From DATHGT01 sp035317605 (lineage in GTDB: Bacteria > Methylomirabilota > Methylomirabilia > Rokubacteriales > CSP1-6), in assembly GCA_035317605.1 (NCBI GenBank), contig DATHGT010000075.1:1-32389 (forward strand): a DNA stretch of 32,389 bases. Direction: 5' to 3'. Each line of letters starts with the position of its first letter. The stretch's first letter is position 1. Below, one piece after another: positions 7,952 through 15,551 of the stretch. A program made the translations under genes and the position numbers. The notes below the pieces were generated by a model that had not been told where the DNA came from, made no database searches, and saw only the letters and a program-made list of their open reading frames with translations.

Positions 7952-8380
7952 TCAGGCGGGCGTGAGGCGGCTCTGGATGTCGATCTCGGAGACCAGCGTG
8001 CGGTGCACCGGACACCTGTCGGCGATCTCGAGCAGCCGGGCGCGTTGGGTATCGTCGAGCGTGCCCTCGAGGGTGATCTCGCGCTCGATCCGGTCGAGCT
8101 TGCCTTCCCGGGTCTCGCACTCGGCGCAGTCGGCGGCGTGGATCTGCGAGTGCGTGAGCCGCACGGTGACGTTCGTGAGCGGCCACTGCTTGCGTCGCGC
8201 GTACAGCGCGAGCGTCATCGACGTTCAGGCCCCGAGCGCGGCCAGCAGCAGCTCGTAGGGATTGGGGCCGGCGTCGGTGCCGCCGGCCTCCACCGGCTCG
8301 TCGGCCACCATGCGATGTCCCGCGGCCACGATGTCCTGTCTCAGGCCCAGCGCCGAGCCCTGCACGACCACCGTGCTCAT
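7952..8380 (-). CDS. OsmC-family peroxidase-like protein with in-frame UGA at the redox Cys site: probable selenoprotein
   Basis: 142 aa if UGA (8227-8225, codon 52) is read as selenocysteine. Before it: GGTDAGPNPYELLLAALGA; after it: TSMTLALYARRKQWPLT, IHAADCAECETREGKLDRIE and ADRCPVHRTLVSEI. In OsmC relatives the sequence at this point is typically LLAALGAC-TSMTL, so UGA replaces the peroxidatic cysteine codon by one base. The resolving cysteine (C123 in RCPVHRTL) and an extra C85-x2-C88 are kept. The ATG at 8380 overlaps the TGA of the TPR gene (ATGA), fixing the start. The two halves are in one frame with no other damage, and a SECIS-like hairpin follows. OsmC proteins reduce organic hydroperoxides with thiols. 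A nonsense mutation or sequencing error is the alternative. If UGA is a stop, only 51 aa, or a C-terminal piece from ATG 8218, would be made. Confidence 0.8.
8193..8214 (-). promoter_or_regulatory. Candidate bacterial SECIS hairpin in the OsmC-like gene
   Basis: On the minus strand, bases 11-32 after the UGA form a stem: CG, a bulged C, UCGCGC, loop UGUAC, GCGCGA, CG. That is six continuous pairs under the loop and two more below the bulge. The apical loop (8205-8201) is 5 nt, has G at its second position and begins 20 nt after the UGA. These values fit the described bacterial SECIS consensus (small loop, G among its first two bases, loop about 16-37 nt downstream). GC-rich sequence makes stems common, so the fit is supportive rather than decisive. 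Confidence 0.6.
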
Positions 8381-10002
8381 GGCTTGCTCAGGAACGCCCG
8401 CGCGTTTTGGAGCTCGGGCCGTTGATTGTCGGACGAGGCGGCGACGGTCACGAGCCGCGTGTAGAAGGCCTTCGCCCGGTCGCGGTCTCCGGCCAGCTCG
8501 GAGGCGCGGGCCACGCCGTAGAGCGTCTTGAAGCGGTTCGGCGCGCGATTGAGCGAGGCCTCGTACTCGCGCGCCGCCTCTGCCGGCTTGCCCAGCTCGA
8601 GCAAGAGGTCGCCGAGCAGCTCGCGCGCGGTGGCGATAGGGCCGGGCGTGATGTTGTGCTTCTCGGTCGAGTCCTCGAGCTCCGCGGCGGAGCGCATCGT
8701 CGTCAGGGCTTCGTCGTTGCGGCCCTCGGCGCGAGCGACCCAGGCCATCGCACCGCGCCGCTGGATCTCGACCTGCTCGGCCCAGTAGGCGTCCTTGGCT
8801 TGCAGCAGCGCCTCGCGGAGCTCGACGAGCCGGTCCACGTCGGTCTTCGCGCGCGCGGCCTGGCCGGAGCGCGCGGCGCCGATGGCCCGCGCGAAGTAGA
8901 TCATCGACTCGGTGTGGGGGAAGCGGTTCGGCCGCGGATCGATGGCGGCGGCCTCGCTCCAGCGGTTGCGCTCCATCGTCCAGCGCGCCTCGATGGCCGC
9001 CATCGCGAAGTGCGCGGTGGGCCGGCCGGAGTTGTAGTTCTTGGCCCCGAGCTCACTCATGATCGCGCGGGCCTGATCGACGACGCGCTTGGCGCTGCCG
9101 TCCTGCGCCATCTGGAGATGGCCGTAGACGAGGTAGTCGATCGCGTGCATGTGATCGTCGGGGTTGCCGCGCACGCGCTCGGCCTCGGCGGCGATGACGT
9201 TGCCCTGGACCGTCTCCGGCCACATGCCGAGCAGCACGTAGATGTGCGAGGGCATGTGCAACGCGTGGGGTACCGCCGGGGCGAACTGCGCGTACCGTCC
9301 CGCCGCCGGCAATCCCTTCTGAGCCAGCGCCGGGTAGTCGTAGGCGTGAATGATGTAGTGGGCGGCGCCGGGGTGGTCGGGCTGGGCCGCGAAGACCTTC
9401 TCGGCGATCGCCGCTGACTGCTTCTGGCGCGCGTACGTCTTGTCCTTCGGGTCGGCCGTGGCCTGGAGCGAGAGCGCGTAGAAGATGGCGACCTCCTGGT
9501 CGCCCGGGTACTTCGCGTAGGCCTGCTCCATCGCGCGACTGTACGCCGTCGCCCGCGTCCGGTGATCGAGCGTGTCGGCGTCCTTGAAAAACGCCGCGGC
9601 CGCGGCGACGAAGTCCGCCTCCTTGGCGTTCTTCACGGTCGCCGCCGTGGCCTTCTCGACGGCCTCCCAGCCGCGCTTGAGCGCGGGCGGCGGCGGGGGC
9701 GACCAGATCTGCGTCCACTGGCTCATCGCGATGCCCCAGTACCCGATCGCGCACTGCGGATCGAGCCGGGTGACCTCGGCGAATCCCTTGACCGCCTCGA
9801 GATACCAGAAGGAGTGCAGCAGCGCGACCGCGCGCTCGAACGGCTTCTGCGCGGCGGGCGCGCACGAGATCGGGAAGCTGACCTGCCCGATCTTGTCCGC
9901 GGCCGGCGCCGGGTGACCGTGGTGCTGTGGCTGGGCCGCCACCGGCGACCCCGCCAAGCCGAGCCAGAGGAGCATCACGCTCGCGAGCACGCACGCCTTC
10001 AT
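8377..10002 (-). CDS. Exported TPR-repeat protein, unknown function
   Basis: 541 aa. A signal peptide (MKACVLASVMLLWLGLAGSP, cleavage near VAAQ) is followed by a His-rich linker QPQHHGHPAP and helical tetratricopeptide-like repeats: FERAVALLHSFWYLEAVKGF at the start, and near the end AAREYEASLNRAPNRFKTLY and ELAGDRDRAKAFYTRLV. The middle carries conserved-looking His/Tyr motifs (HPGAAHYIIHAYDYPALA, HALHMPSHIYVLLGMW), which I know from uncharacterised bacterial TPR proteins but cannot tie to a reaction. ATG at 10002 is chosen because GGAGGG lies 6 bases upstream; the earlier ATG at 10017 overlaps that site. The stop overlaps the OsmC start (ATGA), so the two are probably translated together. 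It heads the seven-gene run. Confidence 0.85.
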   Translation of the reverse strand: MKACVLASVMLLWLGLAGSPVAAQPQHHGHPAPAADKIGQVSFPISCAPAAQKPFERAVALLHSFWYLEAVKGFAEVTRLDPQCAIGYWGIAMSQWTQIWSPPPPPALKRGWEAVEKATAATVKNAKEADFVAAAAAFFKDADTLDHRTRATAYSRAMEQAYAKYPGDQEVAIFYALSLQATADPKDKTYARQKQSAAIAEKVFAAQPDHPGAAHYIIHAYDYPALAQKGLPAAGRYAQFAPAVPHALHMPSHIYVLLGMWPETVQGNVIAAEAERVRGNPDDHMHAIDYLVYGHLQMAQDGSAKRVVDQARAIMSELGAKNYNSGRPTAHFAMAAIEARWTMERNRWSEAAAIDPRPNRFPHTESMIYFARAIGAARSGQAARAKTDVDRLVELREALLQAKDAYWAEQVEIQRRGAMAWVARAEGRNDEALTTMRSAAELEDSTEKHNITPGPIATARELLGDLLLELGKPAEAAREYEASLNRAPNRFKTLYGVARASELAGDRDRAKAFYTRLVTVAASSDNQRPELQNARAFLSKP

Positions 10003-10017
10003 CGCCGCCCTCCTCAT

Positions 10018-10151
10018 GATGAATCCGAGACGATCAGACGGTGACGTTAGGCCAACGCGAAAGGCAATGCAAGGCGCGCTCGGGCGGCGCCGAAGTTTCC
10101 CTATCGCTCTGCTGGTGAGGTGCGCGACAATGCCGGGCGCGCGAAAGGCGC
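10018..10151. promoter_or_regulatory. Divergent intergenic region between the TPR operon and the hybrid kinase
   Basis: 134 bases separate two divergent starts, so promoters for both directions must lie here or inside the genes. I see no convincing -35/-10 pair and no clear operator repeat. Confidence 0.35.
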
Positions 10152-12065
10152 GTGGCCGACGTGGAACACCTTCGTCGTTCTCCGCTCACCGCCTATGCGG
10201 TGGCCGTCCTGTCCGCGACGCTCAGCGTCCTCGTCCGGGTGGCGCTGGATCCCGTCTGGGGCCCGAGGCTACCCCTGATCACGTTTTTCCCGGCGGTCGC
10301 CATCGCCGCATGGTTCGGCGGGCTCCGTCCGGGGCTCGTCACCACGCTGCTGTGTGCCCTCGCGGGTGCCTTCTATTGGTTCCCCTTGAAGCAGGATCTT
10401 CGGGGCAAGGAGTTCGCCGATCTCATCGCCTTGGCGGTCTTCGTCTCGATCGGCGTGCTCCTGAGCGTCCTCAACGAAGCGCTGCATCGGCGGCGGCGGC
10501 AGATGGACGCACTCCTGGACCAATCGCTGGACGCCGTGATCATCGCCGATCGTGAGGGGAGGATCCGGACGTGGAATCCGCGCGCCGAGCAACTGTTCGG
10601 CTGGTCGCGTGAGGAGATCCGGGGACAGTCGCTGACCGACACCATCGTGCCGCCGTCGCTGCGGGAGGCGCACCGTCGCGGCTTCGCACGGTACCTCGCC
10701 ACCGGCGAGGAAGTCGTGCTGAACCGGTTGATCGAGCTGCCCGCCCGACGCCGGGACGGCACGGAGTTCCCCGTCGAGATCGCCATCACGCCCGTCCGCG
10801 TCGGCGGCAACGTGATCTTCAGCGCGTTCCTGCGCGATATCAGCGAGCGCAAACGGGTCGAGTCGGAACATGCGGCGCTCCTGGCCCGCGAGCAGGCTGC
10901 GCGCTCGGAGGCCGAAGCCGCCAACCGTGCGAAGGACGAGTTCCTGACCGTCCTGTCGCACGAGCTGCGGACCCCGCTCAACGCAGTGTACGGTTGGGCG
11001 CGAATGCTGCGGGCCGGCCAGCTCGACGAAGCCGCCTCGGCCCGGGCGCTCGAGGCGATCGAGCGAAACGCGAACGCGCAGGTGCGGCTGATCGACGACT
11101 TGCTCGATGTCTCCCGCGTCATCTCGGGCAAGATGCGCCTCGACGTGCAGCCGGTCGACCTGCGGGCCGTGGTCGAGGGCGCACTCGACGCCGTCCGGCC
11201 GGCCGCGGAAGCGAAGGAGATTCGGCTCCAGAACGTGCTCGATCCCAGAGCGGGGCCGATCACCGGCGACCCGGCCCGGCTCCAGCAAGTCGTCTGGAAC
11301 CTGCTCATGAACGCGGTGAAGTTCACGCCCAAGGGGGGTCGCGTTCAGGTGCACCTGCAGCGCGTCAACTCGCACGTCGAAATCGTGGTGAGCGATACCG
11401 GGCAAGGCATCGCGTCGGAGATCCTGCCCTTCGTCTTCGACCGCTTCCGGCAAGCGGACAGCTCGCCGACGCGAGCGCACACTGGCCTCGGGCTCGGTCT
11501 GGCACTGGTCAAATACCTCGTCGAGCTGCATGGCGGCAGCGTCGTCGCTCAGAGCCCGGGCGAGGGCCGAGGGGCGACTTTCATCGTCAAGCTGCCGCTC
11601 ATGATCGCGGAGATGGTCGCCGGCCCCGCTCAGCGTGTTCATCCCACGGCCCCTGTCGACGCCGTCCCCGGCGGCGTTCGCCTCGACGGTCGCCGGGTGC
11701 TGCTGGTCGATGATGACCCGGATGCCCTCGAGCTCGCGTCCGCCATTCTGACCGGCGCCGGGGCAACGGTGCGGACCAGTCTCTCGGCGCCGGACGCGCT
11801 CGCGGTCCTGCGGCAGTGGCGGCCCGACGCACTGGTCTCGGACATCGAGATGCCGGGAGAGGACGGCTACTCCTTGATCCGCAAGGTCCGCGCACTGGAT
11901 GCGAACGAGGGAGGCAGGACGCCGGCCGTCGCGTTGACGGCGTACGGGCGGACGCAGGATCGGATGCTATCGCTCACGGCCGGCTACAACATGCACGTCC
12001 CCAAGCCCGTGGATCCCGGAGAATTGACCACGATCATCGCGAGCATCGCCACGCGGCGTCCGTGA
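10152..12065 (+). CDS. Hybrid sensor histidine kinase: DUF4118-PAS-HisKA-HATPase-REC
   Basis: 637 aa. The N-terminal four-helix membrane region (about 10-110, with WGPRLPLITFFPAVAIAAWF and GGLRPGLVTTLL) is typical of the DUF4118 KdpD-like sensor part. A PAS domain follows (about 118-235: DAVIIADREGRIRTWNPRAE, LFGWSREEI). The HisKA box LSHELRTPLNAVYGW has the phospho-accepting His270, and the ATPase has N and G boxes (WNLLMNAVKFTPKGG, VSDTGQGI, GLGLGLALVKYLVELHGG). A C-terminal receiver has LLVDDDPDALEL, phospho-acceptor Asp564 in SDIEMPGEDG, and KPVDP. The GTG start at 10152 has AAAGG a few bases upstream; a second GTG at 10161 is possible. No separate response regulator is adjacent. It is transcribed divergently from the TPR gene. 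Confidence 0.9.
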   Translation: MADVEHLRRSPLTAYAVAVLSATLSVLVRVALDPVWGPRLPLITFFPAVAIAAWFGGLRPGLVTTLLCALAGAFYWFPLKQDLRGKEFADLIALAVFVSIGVLLSVLNEALHRRRRQMDALLDQSLDAVIIADREGRIRTWNPRAEQLFGWSREEIRGQSLTDTIVPPSLREAHRRGFARYLATGEEVVLNRLIELPARRRDGTEFPVEIAITPVRVGGNVIFSAFLRDISERKRVESEHAALLAREQAARSEAEAANRAKDEFLTVLSHELRTPLNAVYGWARMLRAGQLDEAASARALEAIERNANAQVRLIDDLLDVSRVISGKMRLDVQPVDLRAVVEGALDAVRPAAEAKEIRLQNVLDPRAGPITGDPARLQQVVWNLLMNAVKFTPKGGRVQVHLQRVNSHVEIVVSDTGQGIASEILPFVFDRFRQADSSPTRAHTGLGLGLALVKYLVELHGGSVVAQSPGEGRGATFIVKLPLMIAEMVAGPAQRVHPTAPVDAVPGGVRLDGRRVLLVDDDPDALELASAILTGAGATVRTSLSAPDALAVLRQWRPDALVSDIEMPGEDGYSLIRKVRALDANEGGRTPAVALTAYGRTQDRMLSLTAGYNMHVPKPVDPGELTTIIASIATRRP

Positions 12066-12384
12066 GCGCGCCGCACTTCAGGCGGCCGTCATGGTCGCCG
12101 AGGGGCGCGCCGGCGCCGGTAAACCCATCGTTCGCGGGCCAGCCAAAGGGTGGCCAAGATCACCCCCGAGATCACCGCCACGGCCAGCCATGCGAGCGCG
12201 AGCCTATCCATGGCGATGTGAAGTGCATCGCGAATGCCGGTCAACATCGCGTGGGTTGGAAAACGTACCAGGACTGTGGATGGCGGATCGCTTGCAGATC
12301 ACTTGTAGGAGGACGTGCGCTGACGTCCGCTGGTTGCTCGCGGACGCGAAGGCCGCATGAACACCGCAATCGGAGGAGAAGCCC
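12066..12384. other. Intergenic stretch upstream of sodC
   Basis: About 320 bases with no strong gene. It holds a possible 40-aa membrane ORF on the minus strand (12089-12211) and a short inverted repeat GGACGT-N6-ACGTCC at 12311-12328, which could be an operator or a weak hairpin about 60 bases before sodC. AGGAG for sodC lies at its right end (near 12372-12378). No RNA gene is recognised. Confidence 0.5.
12089..12211 (-). CDS. Possible tiny single-span membrane protein
   Basis: 40 aa from ATG 12211 to TGA 12089. It has one hydrophobic segment (LALAWLAVAVISGVILATLW) followed by a strongly basic tail (ARERWVYRRRRAPRRP). This is the classic layout of small bacterial membrane proteins, with positive residues facing the cytoplasm. 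No good ribosome-binding site is visible upstream and the length is near chance for GC-rich DNA, so this is only a candidate. It is convergent with the hybrid kinase gene. Confidence 0.3.
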   Translation of the reverse strand: MDRLALAWLAVAVISGVILATLWLARERWVYRRRRAPRRP

Positions 12385-12897
12385 ATGAGGACGATCACCG
12401 GTATCGCAACCCTGATCGCGATCGGGATCCTGTCCACCGGGGTCGCCGACGCGCAGAGTGCGCGGGCCGAGCTCAAGGACGCGAATGGCCAGACCGTGGG
12501 TGAGGCGGTTCTGGAGCAGCGTGGCGATGACGTGCGCATCACGACGCACTTCACCGGCATTCCCGCCGGCACCCACGCGTTCCACATCCACGCGATCGGC
12601 AAGTGCGAGGCTCCGTTCGAATCCGCGGGCGGCCATTTCAATCCAGGCGGCAAGCAGCATGGCAAGGACAACCCGCAGGGCGCTCACGCCGGAGACCTGC
12701 CGAACATCGAGGTGCCGGCGAACGGCCGGGTGAAGGTCGAGGCGACGGCCCAAGGCGTGTCGCTGGGAGCGGCCACGAACGGGCTTCTCGACGCGGACGG
12801 CTCGGCGCTCGTCGTCCACGAAGGCGCGGACGACTACAAGTCCGACCCCGCCGGCAACGCCGGCAAGCGCATCGCCTGTGGAGTCATTCACCAATAA
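12385..12897 (+). CDS. sodC: Periplasmic Cu/Zn superoxide dismutase
   Basis: 170 aa. A signal peptide (MRTITGIATLIAIGILSTGV, cleavage near ADAQ) is followed by the SodC core. Copper ligands are in FHIHAIGKC and the bridging/zinc His residues are in GGHFNP, KQHG and HAGDLPNI. LVVHEGADDYKSDPAGNAG carries the later copper His and the active-site loop, and RIACGVI closes it. The two cysteines (GKC and IAC) are placed to form the conserved subunit disulfide. It dismutates superoxide in the periplasm. A strong GGAGGAG precedes the ATG by about 7 bases. Confidence 0.95.
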   Translation: MRTITGIATLIAIGILSTGVADAQSARAELKDANGQTVGEAVLEQRGDDVRITTHFTGIPAGTHAFHIHAIGKCEAPFESAGGHFNPGGKQHGKDNPQGAHAGDLPNIEVPANGRVKVEATAQGVSLGAATNGLLDADGSALVVHEGADDYKSDPAGNAGKRIACGVIHQ

Positions 12898-12989
12898 CCA
12901 CGAGACCTTGAAAAAGATCTCCGTGCCGACGGACGGACGGGACTACGAGCGGCCGCTCGCAAGGCCGCGGCCATGAGGAGGGCGGCGTG

Positions 12990-13178
12990 ATGAAACGATT
13001 AGTGACCACGTTCTTGCTGATCTTGCTGGCCGGGGGTGCGTTCGCCGGATGCATCGTCGCGCCATACCCTGACTACTCGTATAGCTACGGATACGACCGG
13101 TATCCGTACGCGCATCCCGGCTACGGGTACCGTCACGGCTACTACCCCTACGGACGTCACTGGTACCAGACTCCCTAG
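12990..13178 (+). CDS. Small Tyr/Gly-rich lipoprotein
   Basis: 62 aa. A short signal sequence (KRLVTTFLLILLAGGAF) ends in a lipobox-like F-A-G-C, so the mature protein probably begins at the lipid-modified Cys. The rest is low-complexity and rich in Tyr, Gly, Pro and His, with Y-x-Y/G-Y repeats (YPDYSYSYGYDRYPY, GYGYRHGYYPYG). AGGAGG lies 8 bases before ATG 12990; an in-frame GTG at 12987 is an alternative start. Function is unknown; similar short Tyr-rich lipoproteins are common and uncharacterised. A strong hairpin follows the stop. Confidence 0.7.
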   Translation: MKRLVTTFLLILLAGGAFAGCIVAPYPDYSYSYGYDRYPYAHPGYGYRHGYYPYGRHWYQTP

Positions 13179-13195
13179 GCGCCCATCGGCAGCCA

Positions 13196-13226
13196 GCGCC
13201 GAGGTCGGGACAGCCGACCTCGGCGC
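13196..13226 (+). terminator. Strong hairpin after the lipoprotein gene
   Basis: A perfect 13-bp stem (GCGCCGAGGTCGG paired with CCGACCTCGGCGC) with a 5-base loop starts 17 bases after the stop at 13178. No T-run follows directly, so it may act as a weak intrinsic terminator or an mRNA end-stabiliser that separates this gene from the suf operon. Confidence 0.6.
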
Positions 13227-13229
13227 ACC

Positions 13230-13331
13230 ACGATCACTCCTAAATAGTGATTTTAGCTGGGAAAATAAATACGACTCTTTTTATCGCCATCACCTCGAAT
13301 CGGGTATAGGCTGAGATGTCTGGGAGGGAGC
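13230..13331 (+). promoter_or_regulatory. AT-rich leader and likely promoter/operator of the suf operon
   Basis: This stretch is far more AT-rich than its surroundings. It carries two overlapping inverted repeats: ATCACT-N7-AGTGAT (13233-13251) and CTAAA-N7-TTTAG (13240-13256). Suf operons are usually controlled by Fe-S or iron sensing regulators (IscR/SufR/RirA types), but the repeats match none of the consensus sites I know and no regulator gene is adjacent. TATAGG at 13305-13310 is a possible -10, without a clear -35. GGGAGGGAG just before ATG 13332 is the ribosome-binding site. Confidence 0.5.
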
Positions 13332-14786
13332 ATGAGCACGACCGAAAAGACGATCCGGGCGCTCACCGAACGCGAGTATCCGTACGGGTTCGTGTCGTCG
13401 GTCGAGGCCGATTCACTGCCGCCCGGACTCGACGAGGACATCGTCCGCCAGATCTCGGCCAAGAAGAACGAGCCCCGGTTCATGCTGGAGTGGCGTCTGC
13501 GCGCCTACCGGCACTGGGCGACGCTGGAGCGTTCGGCCGCCGAGCCCCGGTGGGCGAACGTCCACTATCCGCCGATCGACTACCAGTCCATCGTCTACTA
13601 CTCGGCGCCGAAGCGTCCGATCGCGGCGAGCCTGGACGACGTCGATCCCGAGATCCTCCGCACGTTCGAGAAGCTCGGCATCCCGCTCGAGGAGCGGAAG
13701 CGGCTCAGCGGCGTGGCCGTCGACGCGGTCTTCGACAGCGTGTCGGTGGGCACGACGTTCAAGGCGAAGCTGGCCGAGCTGGGGATCGTCTTCTGCTCGT
13801 TCTCCGAGGCGGTCCAGGAACATCCCGAGCTGGTCGAGCGGTACCTCGGCACGGTGGTGCCCTACACCGACAACTTCTTCGCGACGCTGAACTCCGCGGT
13901 CTTCACCGACGGCTCGTTCTGCTACGTCCCGAAGGGCGTGCGCTGCCCGATGGAGCTGTCCACCTACTTCCGCATCAACGCGGCCAACTCGGGGCAGTTC
14001 GAGCGGACGCTGATCGTCGCCGACGAGGGAAGCTACGTCAGCTACCTCGAGGGCTGTACCGCGCCGATGAGGGACGAGAATCAGCTCCACGCCGCGGTGG
14101 TCGAGCTCATCGCGCTCGAAGGCGCCCAGATCAAATACTCCACGGTGCAGAACTGGTACGCGGGTGACCGCGAGGGCAAGGGCGGGATCTTCAACTTCGT
14201 CACCAAGCGCGGCAAGTGCGCGGGGCGGCGCTCGCGGATCTCGTGGACCCAGGTGGAGACGGGCTCGGCCATCACCTGGAAGTACCCGAGCGTGATCCTG
14301 CAGGGCGACGAGTCCGTCGGGGAGTTCTACTCGGTGGCCCTCACCAACAACTACCAGCAGGCGGACACCGGGACCAAGATGATCCACGTCGGTCGCAACA
14401 CGCGGAGCACGATCATCTCCAAGGGCATCTCGGCCGGCCACGGCAACAACACGTATCGGGGGCTCGTGAAGGTGCTGCCGCGCGCGGCCAACGCGCGCAA
14501 CTACACGCAGTGCGACTCGATGCTGCTCGGCTCGCAGTGCGGGGCGCACACGTTTCCCTACATCGAGGTCGCCAACAGCTCGGCCCAGGTCGAGCACGAG
14601 GCCTCGACCCAGAAGATCAGCGAGGAGCAGCTCTTCTACTGCAAGCAGCGCGGGCTGTCCGGGGAGGACGCGGTCTCGCTGATCGTCAACGGGTTCTGCA
14701 AGGAAGTCTTCAAGAACCTGCCGATGGAGTTCGCGGTCGAGGCCACGCGCCTGCTCGGCGTGAGCCTGGAAGGGAGCGTGGGTTAG
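13332..14786 (+). CDS. sufB: Fe-S cluster assembly protein SufB
   Basis: 484 aa, full length. Typical SufB stretches are seen: EYPYGFVSSVEADSLPPGLD at the N-terminus, PYTDNFFATLNSAVFTDGSF, YVPKGVRCPMELSTYFRINA, SYVSYLEGCTAPMRDENQLH, and the core TQCDSMLLGSQCGAHTFPYI with Cys394, which corresponds to the conserved cysteine used in cluster building. It forms the SufBC2D scaffold on which sulfur and iron are assembled in the cytoplasm. It is the first gene of a compact operon; sufC starts directly after its stop. Confidence 0.97.
   Translation: MSTTEKTIRALTEREYPYGFVSSVEADSLPPGLDEDIVRQISAKKNEPRFMLEWRLRAYRHWATLERSAAEPRWANVHYPPIDYQSIVYYSAPKRPIAASLDDVDPEILRTFEKLGIPLEERKRLSGVAVDAVFDSVSVGTTFKAKLAELGIVFCSFSEAVQEHPELVERYLGTVVPYTDNFFATLNSAVFTDGSFCYVPKGVRCPMELSTYFRINAANSGQFERTLIVADEGSYVSYLEGCTAPMRDENQLHAAVVELIALEGAQIKYSTVQNWYAGDREGKGGIFNFVTKRGKCAGRRSRISWTQVETGSAITWKYPSVILQGDESVGEFYSVALTNNYQQADTGTKMIHVGRNTRSTIISKGISAGHGNNTYRGLVKVLPRAANARNYTQCDSMLLGSQCGAHTFPYIEVANSSAQVEHEASTQKISEEQLFYCKQRGLSGEDAVSLIVNGFCKEVFKNLPMEFAVEATRLLGVSLEGSVG

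Positions 14787-15547
<761 letters not shown>

Positions 15548-15551
<4 letters not shown>

Noticed and set aside
7950..8186. Longer N-terminus for the PhnD-like protein
   Set aside because: It would overlap the OsmC gene over its whole length, and the extension is Arg/His/Pro-rich without a signal peptide.
7952..8218. Reading the OsmC region as a separate short protein starting at ATG 8218
   Set aside because: The sequence upstream in the same frame is clear OsmC N-terminus, linked only by one UGA, and its ATG overlaps the previous stop. A start at 8218 would remove half of the fold.
5604..8258. Very long plus-strand open frame (884 codons)
   Set aside because: It is antisense to tctC, the amidohydrolase, the PhnD-like gene and part of osmC, all with clear family motifs. 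Its translation is low-complexity Arg/Ala/Asp/His-rich, as expected for the opposite strand of GC-rich genes.
13233..13251. Iron-responsive (TGA-N9-TCA) operator before sufB
   Set aside because: The palindrome has the reverse order TCA-N11-TGA and the wrong spacing, so it does not match that motif.
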